Under the pieces are notes generated by a model. The model was not told the origin of the DNA and did no database searches. It was given only the letters and a program-made list of their open reading frames with translations. Shown here piece after piece: positions 24,301-35,341 of a stretch of 64,000 nt of DNA; position 1 is the stretch's first letter; every line of letters starts with the position of its first letter. The translations under genes and the position numbers were made by a program. The DNA comes from Verpa conica (lineage: Eukaryota > Ascomycota > Pezizomycetes > Pezizales > Morchellaceae), in NCBI GenBank assembly GCA_033030425.1, contig JAUFSD010000013.1:434001-498000 (forward strand), given 5' to 3'.

Positions 24301-27300
24301 AAGGTTCCCAAACACATAATTGGGCAATTGGGGAGCAGATGTGTCGGAATCTTATTTACCATTGAAGTTCAGTGAGTGACCCAGCATAAGCATAGGAATC
24401 CAGTGCTAAATTGCACGATCCAAAAATTCAAAATTACTGGCCATAGACTTTACTGCGCGCACCATTAAGTGGAAGTATCAATGTACTGGACGTACGTGGG
24501 CATACACTTGTGGCACATATACTAACCGAGCCATTAGATAGACCTACGACAGTGCTCTATAATACTACGATAATAATTCAACCTTCCATGCAAGAAAGGT
24601 GTACCCGGTAAGCCTTGCATTAGCGCATACCTGGTCTGTGCATTATTTCTTCTAGAACTTTACTAAGAAAGGCATTGAGAATCAACAGTGGTATTGTGCG
24701 CAGCTCAGAAAATTTTTACACCTAGCCGAAACTAGAATTATGATTGTAAAACAATGAGTTGTCCAGGTAGGTACTGCTGTTTTTTTAGTCTAGCTGGCTG
24801 GCAGTCCATTCTTCCCTCCTACTCCGAGAATTCACGGCAGTAAAAAAGATGACATCAGAGCCCTCAACTATAGCATTGTGAATCGAACACCTTTGATTGC
24901 GTGTAGTTGCTATGGCTTCTAATTGATGTATGCAGTCTCCACAATGCAGGAACGATTTCTTCTCGGCCCTCTCTCCGAAGAATGAAGATGGGGGGCCCGA
25001 TGTAATGGGGAGTATTGTCTGCAGGAACGTCTCTGAACTCGTTGGCACAATATTCATACCTATTACACAAATTTTAGTGCGTATGCATGTAAGGTTTTCA
25101 ATCGGGCCACTCGTAGCATTCAAACCAGGAGAGGACTTGTATATTATGCAGCCGCATGCATATACGGGCATTATATATATCAACAAGTTGAAAAATTTCC
25201 CGCCCATACCAAGTGGCAATTGGTTGGGAACGGCCCAGCAAACGCATAGCGCAGGAGCCATAGCTAGGCCCCTTCACAAAAAATTACCACCGGAATTGGA
25301 GTACCGTATTATTTAAGAAAATTCGTTCCGCTGCGCCGGCAGGGATTAAATTAGTCCTAACCAAAGAAAAGCTGCCTTTTTGGTATCCTAGATGTCAAAT
25401 CTGCAGGTTTTGGTGCAAAGAACCGGCCCCTGCTGTAGCGGGGCGGGCCCTCAAATGATACGGTATTGGGGCATTGGACTAAAAGATAACCGACAAAAAA
25501 AAAAACTTTAAATATGCCTAATGTCAAATAAGGCTCATTGACAGTATTTATGGAAATAGAAATTTAAAAGCGCCTAGCTACGTACGTCGTGATAGTAAAA
25601 TCAAGCCCTTTGATAATCAGACAGCGAAGTCAACATTATAGAAATCCACAGCTGAGATTTCAACATGCAGCAGAAGTAGTGAGTTGTTCTGTTGGATTCT
25701 TGACTTGATCTCTATAATTATCTAAACGCATCGACTGTGCCGCTCACCACATCCTTCCTACCTACCACCAAATACTATACCAAACCCCCAATAAAGGTTC
25801 GTGTGCTTGACAACACATACTGAAACGCATAGTTTGAATGTCAAGAATTGAAAAACATTTATATGTGCTATTCATTGGTGCTTGTGATATCAGGCCTTCT
25901 TTCAAAAATCGTGACATTACACTTAGGCTATTGCGTTTGTTTATGAGTTGGCCCCCTTAGAACTGAAATTAACTGTTTGATATCAACCCCGATATGTTTG
26001 AGAGTTGATAGCAGGTCAATCAACTATCTACGCGTATGTCCGGGCTGTGCAGCTTAGTACGTGTCTATGCAAGACCACCCTCATGCCGTGATAGTCGACA
26101 CTATTTATCATTTACTTGTCTCTGCTTATTATGCTTATTAGCATATGGGGTAAGGTTTTCAAGACGTCCAGACACAGCAGCAAAGCTCCGAAACACCTTT
26201 TGGCGGTACTCTTACTGTTCCAACGTCACCTCCCCCTCCTCCATGCTAGTACTCCCGCAAACACCACACCTCCCACCGTTTGTTCATTAGTCTGATATAC
26301 ATCTCCTCCTGATTACTGATCGTGTACTAGATCAGTGACCCTCGTAAGCTGTAGTTTTGACCCCATTACGGGAGCTTGCGCGAAAGAGTGGTTAAGGCCC
26401 ACTAGTATGGCGTGGGCTACGCTGGACGTCGTATTCAGATGTTCATCCCTACAGCGGTGGAAAATCCTTGCCCTGCATGTTGGTTGAGGCTCTTCTAGGT
26501 CACATGACCTGCAACTAATTGTGTGTGCCGTCTAATTTAGAGATAAATAAAACCTCATCGGTAAGAGCTTACTGTTTCAAGTCTTAACCCGGTGCGGACT
26601 GTATGTTTCAAAACTCAGTCGTCGAGTCGGGTGAAGTCTGCCTGTATGACGACTTCGATCGCGATCGGATACCGAGGGTCCGGGAAATAAGAATCCGGAA
26701 ATAAGAATCCGAAACACTCCCAAGCAAAAGATGAGCCGTTACCAGCAAAAAAAAATTCTTTGCTTTACTCCAACTATTGCCAGCAAGACCAGCACAACCA
26801 GGTCGTTCAGTGAACAGGGCTGCCCCCCCGGAGCACCACAGAAGTCCCTGTTGCGCCAACCTATTCAGATGCTAATCGGTCATTGCTTTCAAGGCCGACA
26901 ACGGCCCTGTATCGTGCCTTATGCCATGCAGACAATGCCCCTCCTTGAATCTGTAGAAATTATTCTAGGAGTACACGACTACAAGCGACTGAAAACCAAT
27001 TCACTGTGCGTACATGTATGTTGTCGTAGCAATGGAGTGCTTACCGCATGGTGCTAAATGTTTCGGGTGAAACTTTTCGGATATCTTCAAGAGAAATGCG
27101 CAGGAGTGCAAGATGACGCAGTGGCTTGAGAGTTGGTGGCCCATATGAGACATACATGCGAAGTGCTTTTACGACCTTCTGAATAGCGTTATACGCTGCT
27201 TGAATAACTTCGATCGATCTTCCAAGTGATGACCTGCACTGAAACTACATGTAATTTGCCGGGCGTAAAATTTTTGGCTCGGGTAATAGCGAAATAAAAA

Positions 27301-28740
27301 GCAATTCTAGATACAATAGCAAAATTCCTTCTAGCGACGTAGAAATTTTATTTTTTTACTTGGGCTACTCAAAAAGTCAGTCTCAAGCTGTCAACTTTCT
27401 GTGTGCGCAGTTCTAAGCTGGCGGGGCTGCCCGAGTCAAGCTTTTCTATGGATAGGTATAATCATGAAGAGATGAACTGGAATGGCCAGAGCACCTGCAA
27501 AGTCACATTGTTAAAGCTTTGCGTAAAGTAAGTCACAATAAGTACCGTAGCCTAACTGTTCACCCCGCAACAACGTGCGTTTGTGCACCGTGCCACATAT
27601 CTGCCGCTCATGTGGCCTGTTACACAAGACCTTGTGCCTAGCCCAACGGCTGCTTTGCTGCGCATCATCGTAGCATAAGCCCTTACCAAAATACATGTAT
27701 CCCTACAATGTTGTCGTCATTAGTCATTTTCACTCCCACAGTGCTAGAAATGAGTTTCCTTCTACATACAACTCCCCGAATCATCGAAAGAACGCCCTAG
27801 AGCTAGTTGATTAATACATATACCCTCCACAGGAGAAATTCTGATAGGGTTTCCACGGAGATGGGTGACCTGGTAGCGGTAAGTGCTCTCAAAGGCACTA
27901 TGGTTCACAGGAAGGAATTTAATGGAACCACCACCAGGGAATACAAGGCGGATTGTAGGAACTTCCGTTAGGACTAAGTTTCAAATGGAAACATGCATAC
28001 TCTACCCGTAATGTTGCCTTGTCCAGCACCGTGTACGACCAAGGCTGAGAAAGTAGAGTCCTCTCAAAATCGCCCGTACATAGACGGAGGAGGAGGCTCC
28101 GTAAAGAAAGCAAAGATGAAGTGGCGAGGGAAAAAAACACCTACCTAGCCGGTATTCTCCGTATATTCTCAGTAATCTCCACAGCACGGCGATTCCGTAC
28201 GCTCACAGAGCTAAAGGCGATGGAAAAACAAAACTCGCCGAATATTTAGGTCAAATTAGCACCTCTACAGTAATTCGGTGATCAGAAAGACTGAGAGACG
28301 CTATGAACTCATGCTTGTCGAAAATTGTCATCTATTTGCACACAAATCACAATTTCTCAGTCCTTGCCAGCAGGTTGGGAGGGTACACAGTTCCATCTAT
28401 GGCTTTTCCTAAGCCCATTCTGCAGCATCAAAGGCTTCTGTATAAGAAATCAGTCAATTAATAGATCGGTTCAGTATCTACAGCAGCTCGATATCCTGTT
28501 ACAGAAACGAGGGATTTGAAATTGAAGGGTTTGTTGGTCTTTCAAGTTCCCAGCGAACATCCTAGTCGTAAGCACTAGTCACTAAACATACGATAATCTT
28601 ATCGCTCGGCTCAAAATCCTCGTGGCGTACTGCGAGAGGAAAACCCAAGAATTGCTTTTCTAAAGTAGACCGATGATCACCAAGAATAGCAGCAATATCG
28701 AAAGGACATGCATTTTCTATGAGAAGAGGCTGTTAACGGT
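21348..28740. other. Gene-poor region, first part
   Basis: No gene with recognisable content. Features seen: a GAAA microsatellite at about 21948-21984, a 12-G run at 24134-24145, a two-copy 14-bp tandem repeat at 26683-26710 (GGAAATAAGAATCC), and TACATGTA at 22085, 23738, 27011, 27246 and 27692. Frames at 24785-25261 (minus, ATG, 158 codons, Cys-containing) and 26731-27057 (plus, ATG, 108 codons) are the longest, but both are unsupported. Confidence 0.5.
21948..21984. repeat. GAAA microsatellite
   Basis: A purine-only stretch of AGAGAG followed by about six GAAA units. It lies in the gene-poor region with no gene near it. Confidence 0.9.
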
Positions 28741-30280
28741 ATTGTGTAAAATTATTTTATATCATCTATGACTAAACATCAATCATGCGCACAGTACAGC
28801 AATAGGGAACTTGAGTTTACAAAAGCAAATAGCTCTACCAATTATAACTCCTAAATCAATAAAGCTATAGGTGCTAAATGGCACGAATGATGATATGATG
28901 CAACGGTCCCTAGAGGCATGTGGTTTTATTATGAATGGAATCAAAATCTCCTGTTAGTGCAATCATTGTACTACAATTAATGACTTTGGCTTAGGACCAC
29001 TGAGCACTGAGAGTGTAAGAGCAGCTAATGCTACGGTCCGATCTTTCAATAGACTTAAGCTAGGTACCAAAAATTACTTCTATATCTTAGGTACTCGCAT
29101 CTATAGCAGTAGTACTAACTACCAAGGTAAGTTAGTAGTAAGTTCGGACATAGATATCGCCCTTAAACTTCGACCAATATGTTGTGGATTCCTCAGATAT
29201 AGTCTAGCCTCAGAAGTAGTGCCTTAGAAGTCTCCTTGGATATCTCTTATATATGAGAATATTCATAAGAATAAAGCTACTAGAATATTACACCCTAGAT
29301 TTATGCTTTTTTTTGTACGTAGTAATATACTACATATATCACCATAGGGAAATCGAGATATTCTTGGAATAATTTATATCGCCGAGAGTGTCGGAGTAAT
29401 CTAGTGATAAAGTCTCTATTAGAGACAGTTTAATTGGGCACAAAACTTGTAATATGCGAGTTTTAACTATAGTTCAATGTGTTGAGTCAGTTTTTTAGAT
29501 AAATTAGATAGACCATAATATATGGTTGAATCATGAGACCAGCTTAGCTAGTAATTTTAAAAAAAACGAGAAAAAATATCTCCATATAAGAACCCCTTAG
29601 AAAAGGGACTTGAGGCTGACGGGCCATGTTGGATAGCATTATATATCCAAGATTTTTTTTATCATATTCTGGCCGGATTTCCCATTTAGAGTCGCCTCGC
29701 ACCTGTAGTAGTGATATTTACCTTGTATTAGTAGTATATAACAGTGATGTGCTATGTATGCTAACTCTCTCATAAGCGTGTCTCACGCGCTATAGATGGA
29801 GAAACTAGATAGTAAGAACCCTGGTTAATTTATGTAAGAAAGCTAAGAAATTTATATGATTATTTAGCGTGGTGCGTGTGCGATGTGCATGGGGTATATC
29901 GTAGTTCCAGCTTGTTGCGCTTAGAAGCGACTGGGGTGTAATAGAGATAGAAGTTTTACACGAATACCGGCTCCGGTTCACAGACCGTTAGAGTTACAAT
30001 AGGGATAGATTTTGGTAAGGTGGAATTATGGTAGATTTCGCTACACTGTGGCACCTTATAGTCAAAAGCTAGCCACTGGGAAAGGCACCTAGAATCTTCC
30101 ACTGGCCAGAGTTTGTATGGCTAAAGGGAAGATCAATGGAGGGAAAGCCATTGTTTTTCCCTAAAATACATTACAGATGCCTTAAAATACATCCCTACTC
30201 CCTATATTCTCCCCTTCTGCCTTCTAAAATCCGAAAAATGACACCCTAAAAACTGCGATTTTATCTACATTATCAGATTT

Positions 30281-30349
30281 GAACTCTCCAGGAGTTGAAC
30301 CTAAAGCACCCACCATATTTAACCCATCTACCAACTAGACCACTAGTTG
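30281..30349 (-). ncRNA. tRNA-like sequence with pol III boxes, degenerate
   Basis: On the minus strand a box A-like TGGTCTAGTTGGTA (30329-30342) and a box B-like GGTTCAACTCC (30291-30301) are spaced as in a tRNA. A 4-bp D stem (GTCT with AGAT) and a T stem (TTAGG with CCTGG) can form. The acceptor stem pairs at only about four of seven positions, the anticodon stem is poor and there is no T33. I read it as a tRNA pseudogene or the head of a tRNA-derived short interspersed element, not a working tRNA. Confidence 0.35.
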
Positions 30350-30561
30350 TTGTACTTTTCTTCACTTCATGCCACATATGAACTACTATTTTAGTGGTTA
30401 TAGGGATGGTAAAAGAAGAGATAAAGGATGATAATTGTATCTAAATGAGATGGAAATAGGATGGAAACTAGATAGATGGCAACTATAGCCAAATTTTATG
30501 AAAAAGGGATGATAAAAGCACATAGAAGGGGAAAGGTGGGTAAAATAGAGGGTAATATATA

Positions 30562-30926
30562 TGTTCTGGCCCGTTGGGGGGACGTGCCTGTTGGGGGGAC
30601 GTCCTCTATATGGGCCAGCCTACGTCCCCTGTATGGGTAACAATATAAAAAAACCCCTGGCTACAAAAAAACACTCAGAACAAAGCTTCCAGCCTCCTAC
30701 AAGTTTAATAAAGCATAGTATAAAATCCAAAAAAATCACAAATATAGTTCAAGATAGTTTTATATTTTCTAGCTATTATTCTTATTTTTTTGGGTGTCCC
30801 TGTATTAATTAGGCTATACTTTGTTGGCCTGCCCATGGGTGTCCCTCCAACGGGTAGGGCACCTAACAGATTGCCCGTTGAGGGGACGTCCCCCCAACGG
30901 GCACGTCCCCCCAACGGGCCAGAACA
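30562..30926. mobile_element. MITE-like element with 43-bp terminal inverted repeats
   Basis: The ends 30562-30604 and 30884-30926 are inverted copies matching at 42 of 43 positions, beginning TGTTCTGGCCCGTTGGGGGG. Each terminal repeat holds two near-identical copies of a GTTGGGGGGACGT unit. The element lies between TA-rich ends (TATATATA on each side), which fits TA target duplication by the Tc1/mariner superfamily. The 279-bp interior has no coding capacity, so it would be non-autonomous. Confidence 0.7.
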
Positions 30927-32367
30927 TATATATGGCAGTACTGATGTTTTTGCACCAACCATCCCCAAAGAAAATTCTTTTTCCCATTTCCCACCCCTGT
31001 CTATATAGGGAATTCAGATATTAATTCATTAACCACGGTTGTAGAGCTAGTGACTAGCTGGTGTAGAGTTGAAATTCATGTTCGTTTTAGTGTTCTATAA
31101 AATACATCACTCAAAAAAACTCTGTAATTTAACTTAAAGATTAATTTACTGAATATCAAAGTGATACGGTAAACACTATCTTATTCCCGGGGCCTAGAGG
31201 GCCACAGAGTATAAAAGCCAGGATTAACATACAAAGGTGTCTAAATTTTGTTGTTTTTGTCCATTTTTAGGGAATACGGAACCTTTCGACTCGTTCCTGA
31301 TTACACTAGCTATCTATGTAGAATTACGCACATCACCACTCGAGAACGTATATACCACGTATCCCCTTTCTTCCCTACAAAACAACTCACTCTCGCTCTC
31401 TCAGGATATTGCCCCAGGTTGCTTCAACCCATCCGCGCACTAGTTATGGAAGTACGAGATTGCATACACCCGCCCTCACTAATAACTACAAGATGCTATG
31501 TAGCTCATACGAAAGGCCACTAACACAGTGCGCGCAGGGAGTACTTTTAATTCATCTATTATTGCAAGTAAGGAGACTTCCGCTTGGATATATCCGAGGA
31601 AAGTATCTACTGTATAATCAAATTCGACCGAGTCACCTCCGTCATTGATACTTACCATAGCCCAGGGGCTCATGTAATTAATGAGGGGGAGAGGGAAATA
31701 TAATCCATCACAGATACTACGGCCCTGGCTCATAGGAAGCTAGTGAACCATACAAGTACGTACGCTATCGATTATATGACCCTCCATTCTCTCTTTTTCA
31801 TATATAGCATATGCATAGCCCCTGTAAAATTTTGAATTTTTTTTAAATAGAACAAAGACTTTACTCGAATACTAATACATTGCGCGAATTAAAAGAGATC
31901 CACAACCACATGCCCCCGCAGAAAATGAAAATCCTTTGCTCATACTTTGACACACAAATAAACTACTTCCAATCCTTAAGTCAGCTTCAATATCAGTAGA
32001 GGTGTGTGGAAGGTTTACTTACGATCGGGCGCATATTAGTGTTATAGCCTTAATTTATACGTGTGTGTGCTTGTGTATGCAAGCTACATAGGCATCCCCG
32101 CCACTCATGTTAGAACCAAAACTTATCAGTATTTTTCCTTACAAGGAAGCAGCTTACTAGTTTATTTATACAGAAAGCTGAAGCGAATGGTAACTATGAA
32201 GAGTACTCGTAAACAGCTGAAGTATTTGGAACGGGCTGCTATTGCATACTATACAAAACTATGCCAAGTCTAGGACGGTATAAGGTATGCAATAGCGGTC
32301 TGTCATGGGATTACGAATAATATAGAGACAAATTGGTCTCGGCGCGGGGCTGATTAACGTGGGATGC

Positions 32368-32425
32368 CTGTTCGTTTCGTCAGGATCACAGCATAAGCGA
32401 AAGCAGAGAAAGATATAAACCTTAC
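32368..32425 (-). other. Candidate intron downstream of the stop codon of paralogue B
   Basis: The GTAAGG donor follows CGTGG, a CTGAC branch-like site lies close to the acceptor AACAG, and the length is 58 nt. The arrangement and surrounding bases match those after paralogue A (20721-20803). Confidence 0.45.
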
Positions 32426-32448
32426 CCACGAAGTCTCCTCATCCCCCC

Positions 32449-33213
32449 TTACTGCCTCCCCAACCCCGGACCTACCACCGCCTCACCCGCCCCTTCACCC
32501 CCTATAACACGCCTCGGCTCCGGTAGAGCTGCAACGTAGCCCGCCATAGTGCATCCTTCCCTAACCGCAACTCTCGCGTAAACTACATTCGGGTCTTGTA
32601 CTGGATCTACAGTAATAAAACTCCGTAGGCTATAGCTGAGATCGTCAGGCGGAGAGCCTTCTTGAAAGAGGAATTGGCGCCCGCTAGCGTGGTCATGATC
32701 CCCGGCGGGGATTGAGCTAGACGTCGTGGTGGGTCGCACAAACCAGGAAAGCTCCATCTCCGCAACCACCTGTAGGGCAACGGAATCAGTGCCCCTTACG
32801 CACAGTCGCTTATGCGCTTCATAATGGCTGCAGAGACCCTCACGTTGGGCCCATTCATCCGCACGTGCCTGAACCCACTGAGGTTTTGTGTAACTTGTGT
32901 GTGGGGAAACGTGGGCAATCCCAAGCTGGGGAACTTCAATCTCTGTATGAGAGATCTCGAATTCAGATGCAGCATAAAGTGCAGTGGGTGTTTGTAACAA
33001 AACAGCACCGCTTGCTTGGGGAGAATTAATGGTAACATGGTAAGCCACTTGGCGAAGGCTTTGAGGATCTGTAGAGAAGGTCTCGGATTGGTCACAGAGT
33101 GTGTTTAGGGAACGGATGTTGTGAGGGTTACTGGAGGTATCTAAACCGGACTGGCCTCGAGTAGAGAGGACTCTTGATAACTTGTCTTGTGCAACACTGT
33201 GTAACGGGGTCAT
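32449..33213 (-). CDS. Protein of unknown function, paralogue B
   Basis: ATG at 33213 (MTPLHSVAQDKLSRVL) opens a 254-residue frame without introns; the longer frame upstream begins only at TTG. No family was recognised. The protein has a central segment with several Trp and Cys residues (KPQWVQARADEWAQREGLC) and a C-terminal motif, VQDPNVVYARVAVREGCTMAGY, shared with paralogue A about 11 kb away on the same strand. There is no signal peptide or membrane helix. Codon composition is richer in G/C than the flanks, which agrees with coding. The stop at 32449-32451 is followed by a splice-like signal conserved in both copies, so the C-terminus is uncertain. Confidence 0.6.
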   Translation of the reverse strand: MTPLHSVAQDKLSRVLSTRGQSGLDTSSNPHNIRSLNTLCDQSETFSTDPQSLRQVAYHVTINSPQASGAVLLQTPTALYAASEFEISHTEIEVPQLGIAHVSPHTSYTKPQWVQARADEWAQREGLCSHYEAHKRLCVRGTDSVALQVVAEMELSWFVRPTTTSSSIPAGDHDHASGRQFLFQEGSPPDDLSYSLRSFITVDPVQDPNVVYARVAVREGCTMAGYVAALPEPRRVIGGEGAGEAVVGPGLGRQ

Positions 33214-35341
33214 TTTGGAGGATAAATTTGCGAGGTATTTCAAAAGAGTAGAATAGGTACAGCTGTCGTGCTATTGAAAGTTTTTGAGAAATAGAACCCC
33301 TTTCAGAGTGCTGTGGGAGGTAAGGGTTTATGTAGCCGGCTAGCTTGACGCGAGGGGGGGTTCCCACTCAGTAGAGGCTCGGGACATTATTAGATCAAGA
33401 CTTCTCTCTACAACATCCAGATACAGAAGCGTGACTAAGGGTTGAGGTTCTTTGGAGCGGGTATGTGCATAGTACACATTTTATGCATAGTACACATTAT
33501 ATACATTTTGTGTCAGCTGCAGGTTTGTTAGGGGACCATCTCGGCAGAATACGGGGTCGTCGATATATCAACAGTCCATCTGAAGTCAGCCTTCCTCAGG
33601 AATTTATTGCTTGCCTTAACAAGTTTAAATTAAGGCAATTGGAGACCTTGAGGTTTAGAATAACCTTCCTTTTAACACCTAGCACTATAGTTCCAGAGCC
33701 GTAATATGAAATTTATAGCTGGGGATTGTAATTAGTGCTTAGAAGAGAATCCACTAAGATGATGCGGGGACAGGCTAGCAAGGTTATAAATGAGCAGGGG
33801 TCCTATGGCTATAGAGTTTCCAAAGGCCAATTAAAGCATCGAACCCTAAATCTCTCATTTTTGGGCGTATTTTTGTTTTTTTATCAAGAGTTGCAGAAAT
33901 CGAACCACTTGAATTATTTATCATCAAAAGCGTGGATTGGTGTTAAATAGATTATGACCGTGAGCACTATACTGCCCTTGTTTCATAATCAGGGTGGTAT
34001 ATGATCTGCAGAATTTAGTTTCTCCTAATATGCATCATCAGTGAGTTCATCCGCTTTTCGTGCGGGGTGGGGGGGGGGGGTTCCATAAGGATCCATTTAG
34101 GGAAACGGAGATGCCCCGATCATGGCCGCTTTTGACTCTTTAGTCTCAAACCTTTCCTACGAGCTCCCTGGTAATACAATGTTTTAGTTTTTGGTCTTAC
34201 CCTACGCACTGAGGGGTATAGTCTAACTACGGTGTTCGCTGCGAGACAATGGGACCAAGCTTTGGGAGCTGTCGGGGAATAAGCTTGCATTGGGATCTAC
34301 ACTAGGTTTCTCGAACTCTGGTCTCGGGGTTAGGAGATTTTGTTCTTTTCCGGATAGTGGCCGTGTGCTCTAAGATGTCAGCCACACTGGCACTGCAAGT
34401 CAGCATCCTGCAGCTCAGTCCTGAACCTCCACCTCGCGAGAGAAGTGGATATTCTCTTGATTACAAGTAGCTATTTCGCCCCTACCTGGAGAAACCCACT
34501 CAATAAGAAAATCTAATATATCTACTACTTCATATGATGGTCCGCAGCTGTTATCGCCTTAATATCACATGACTTATAGATCAAGTTTCAAAAACTCTTT
34601 ACACTTATGATCTAGATGCACTAATACCTTCTATGAAGATACCACAAAATAGGAACTAGGAATTAGGTGGCAAATAATTTTAGTTATATATCTCATCTAC
34701 ATAGCTACATGTAATAGATATCTGTCAATTACTCAGAGTATTTAGGTAATACTAATATTTGTGCCTATCTCATATGTAGGGGTGTGGTACAAAAAAAGGA
34801 GATAGCACCAGCAAGGGTGCCCCAGCTGCTGCTCACTTTACTGGCCACCATGCGGTGACTGAGAAGGCAGAAGACCAGTTTCGAACCTGAGGACGGGAGG
34901 GAGTGGGGTGATAAATGTAGCAAGGATCCAGAACTTTGGTCGGTAAGAAATCGAGATTAAATTATTTTTTCGAGTCTACCCCAATAAACAAGCACTTCCT
35001 AAGACTCTCGATACCAGGGCAATCATGCATATCGAGGCCAGGCTGCCAGCTTTTGACTCCCTAAAACTCTGGGGTGTAGCTTCTCTAGACAACGACTTCA
35101 AAGAAAGAGTACACTAACGTTGATTTCTCCTCCTTTTATCATTATTCAGTGGACTAGGCATGGGAAGGCTGATGGCATTGTCGGTACCAGGTATACTGAG
35201 ACTGGGCCTTCTTTCCCGGAATAGAACGCCTAGCGCAAAGATCTTCATACTACATGTACATGTAGTGAGACTACTTTGTAAATCTGTGCATACATGTATG
35301 CTTAGGACAGACAACACCCACATATATCACTGTCCGAAGAA
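33214..35341. other. Intergenic spacer
   Basis: Contains an 18-bp two-copy tandem repeat (33467-33502, GCATAGTACACATT core), a 12-G run at 34069-34080, and TACATGTA at 34706, 35251, 35257 and 35291. The last three lie 40-90 bp before the start of the SAP-domain gene and could belong to its promoter. No gene was found. Confidence 0.5.

Larger units (their letters stand above)
28741..32340. other. Gene-poor, AT-rich region, second part
   Basis: From about 28740 to 30560 the sequence becomes clearly richer in A/T, with many TA steps and no frame of any length. Such blocks in ascomycetes are often mutated relics of transposons, but I can identify no element by sequence. It contains the tRNA-like sequence (30281-30349) and the TIR element (30562-30926). 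Sequence from 31000 to 32340 shows only short unsupported frames. Confidence 0.45.

Noticed and set aside
24785..25261. 158-codon minus-strand frame with ATG, several Cys and a hydrophobic start
   Set aside because: It could be a small secreted protein, but a plus-strand frame of similar length overlaps it, no family is seen and the region shows no other coding signs.
26731..27057. 108-codon plus-strand frame
   Set aside because: No domain, located in a gene-poor region, and its upstream part overlaps a short tandem repeat.
33880..33910. Second possible tRNA box B (GGTTCGATTTC on the minus strand)
   Set aside because: No matching box A and no foldable cloverleaf.
34840..34910. Possible tRNA T-arm (GTTTCGAACC)
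   Set aside because: No box A at the proper distance on either strand and no stem structure.
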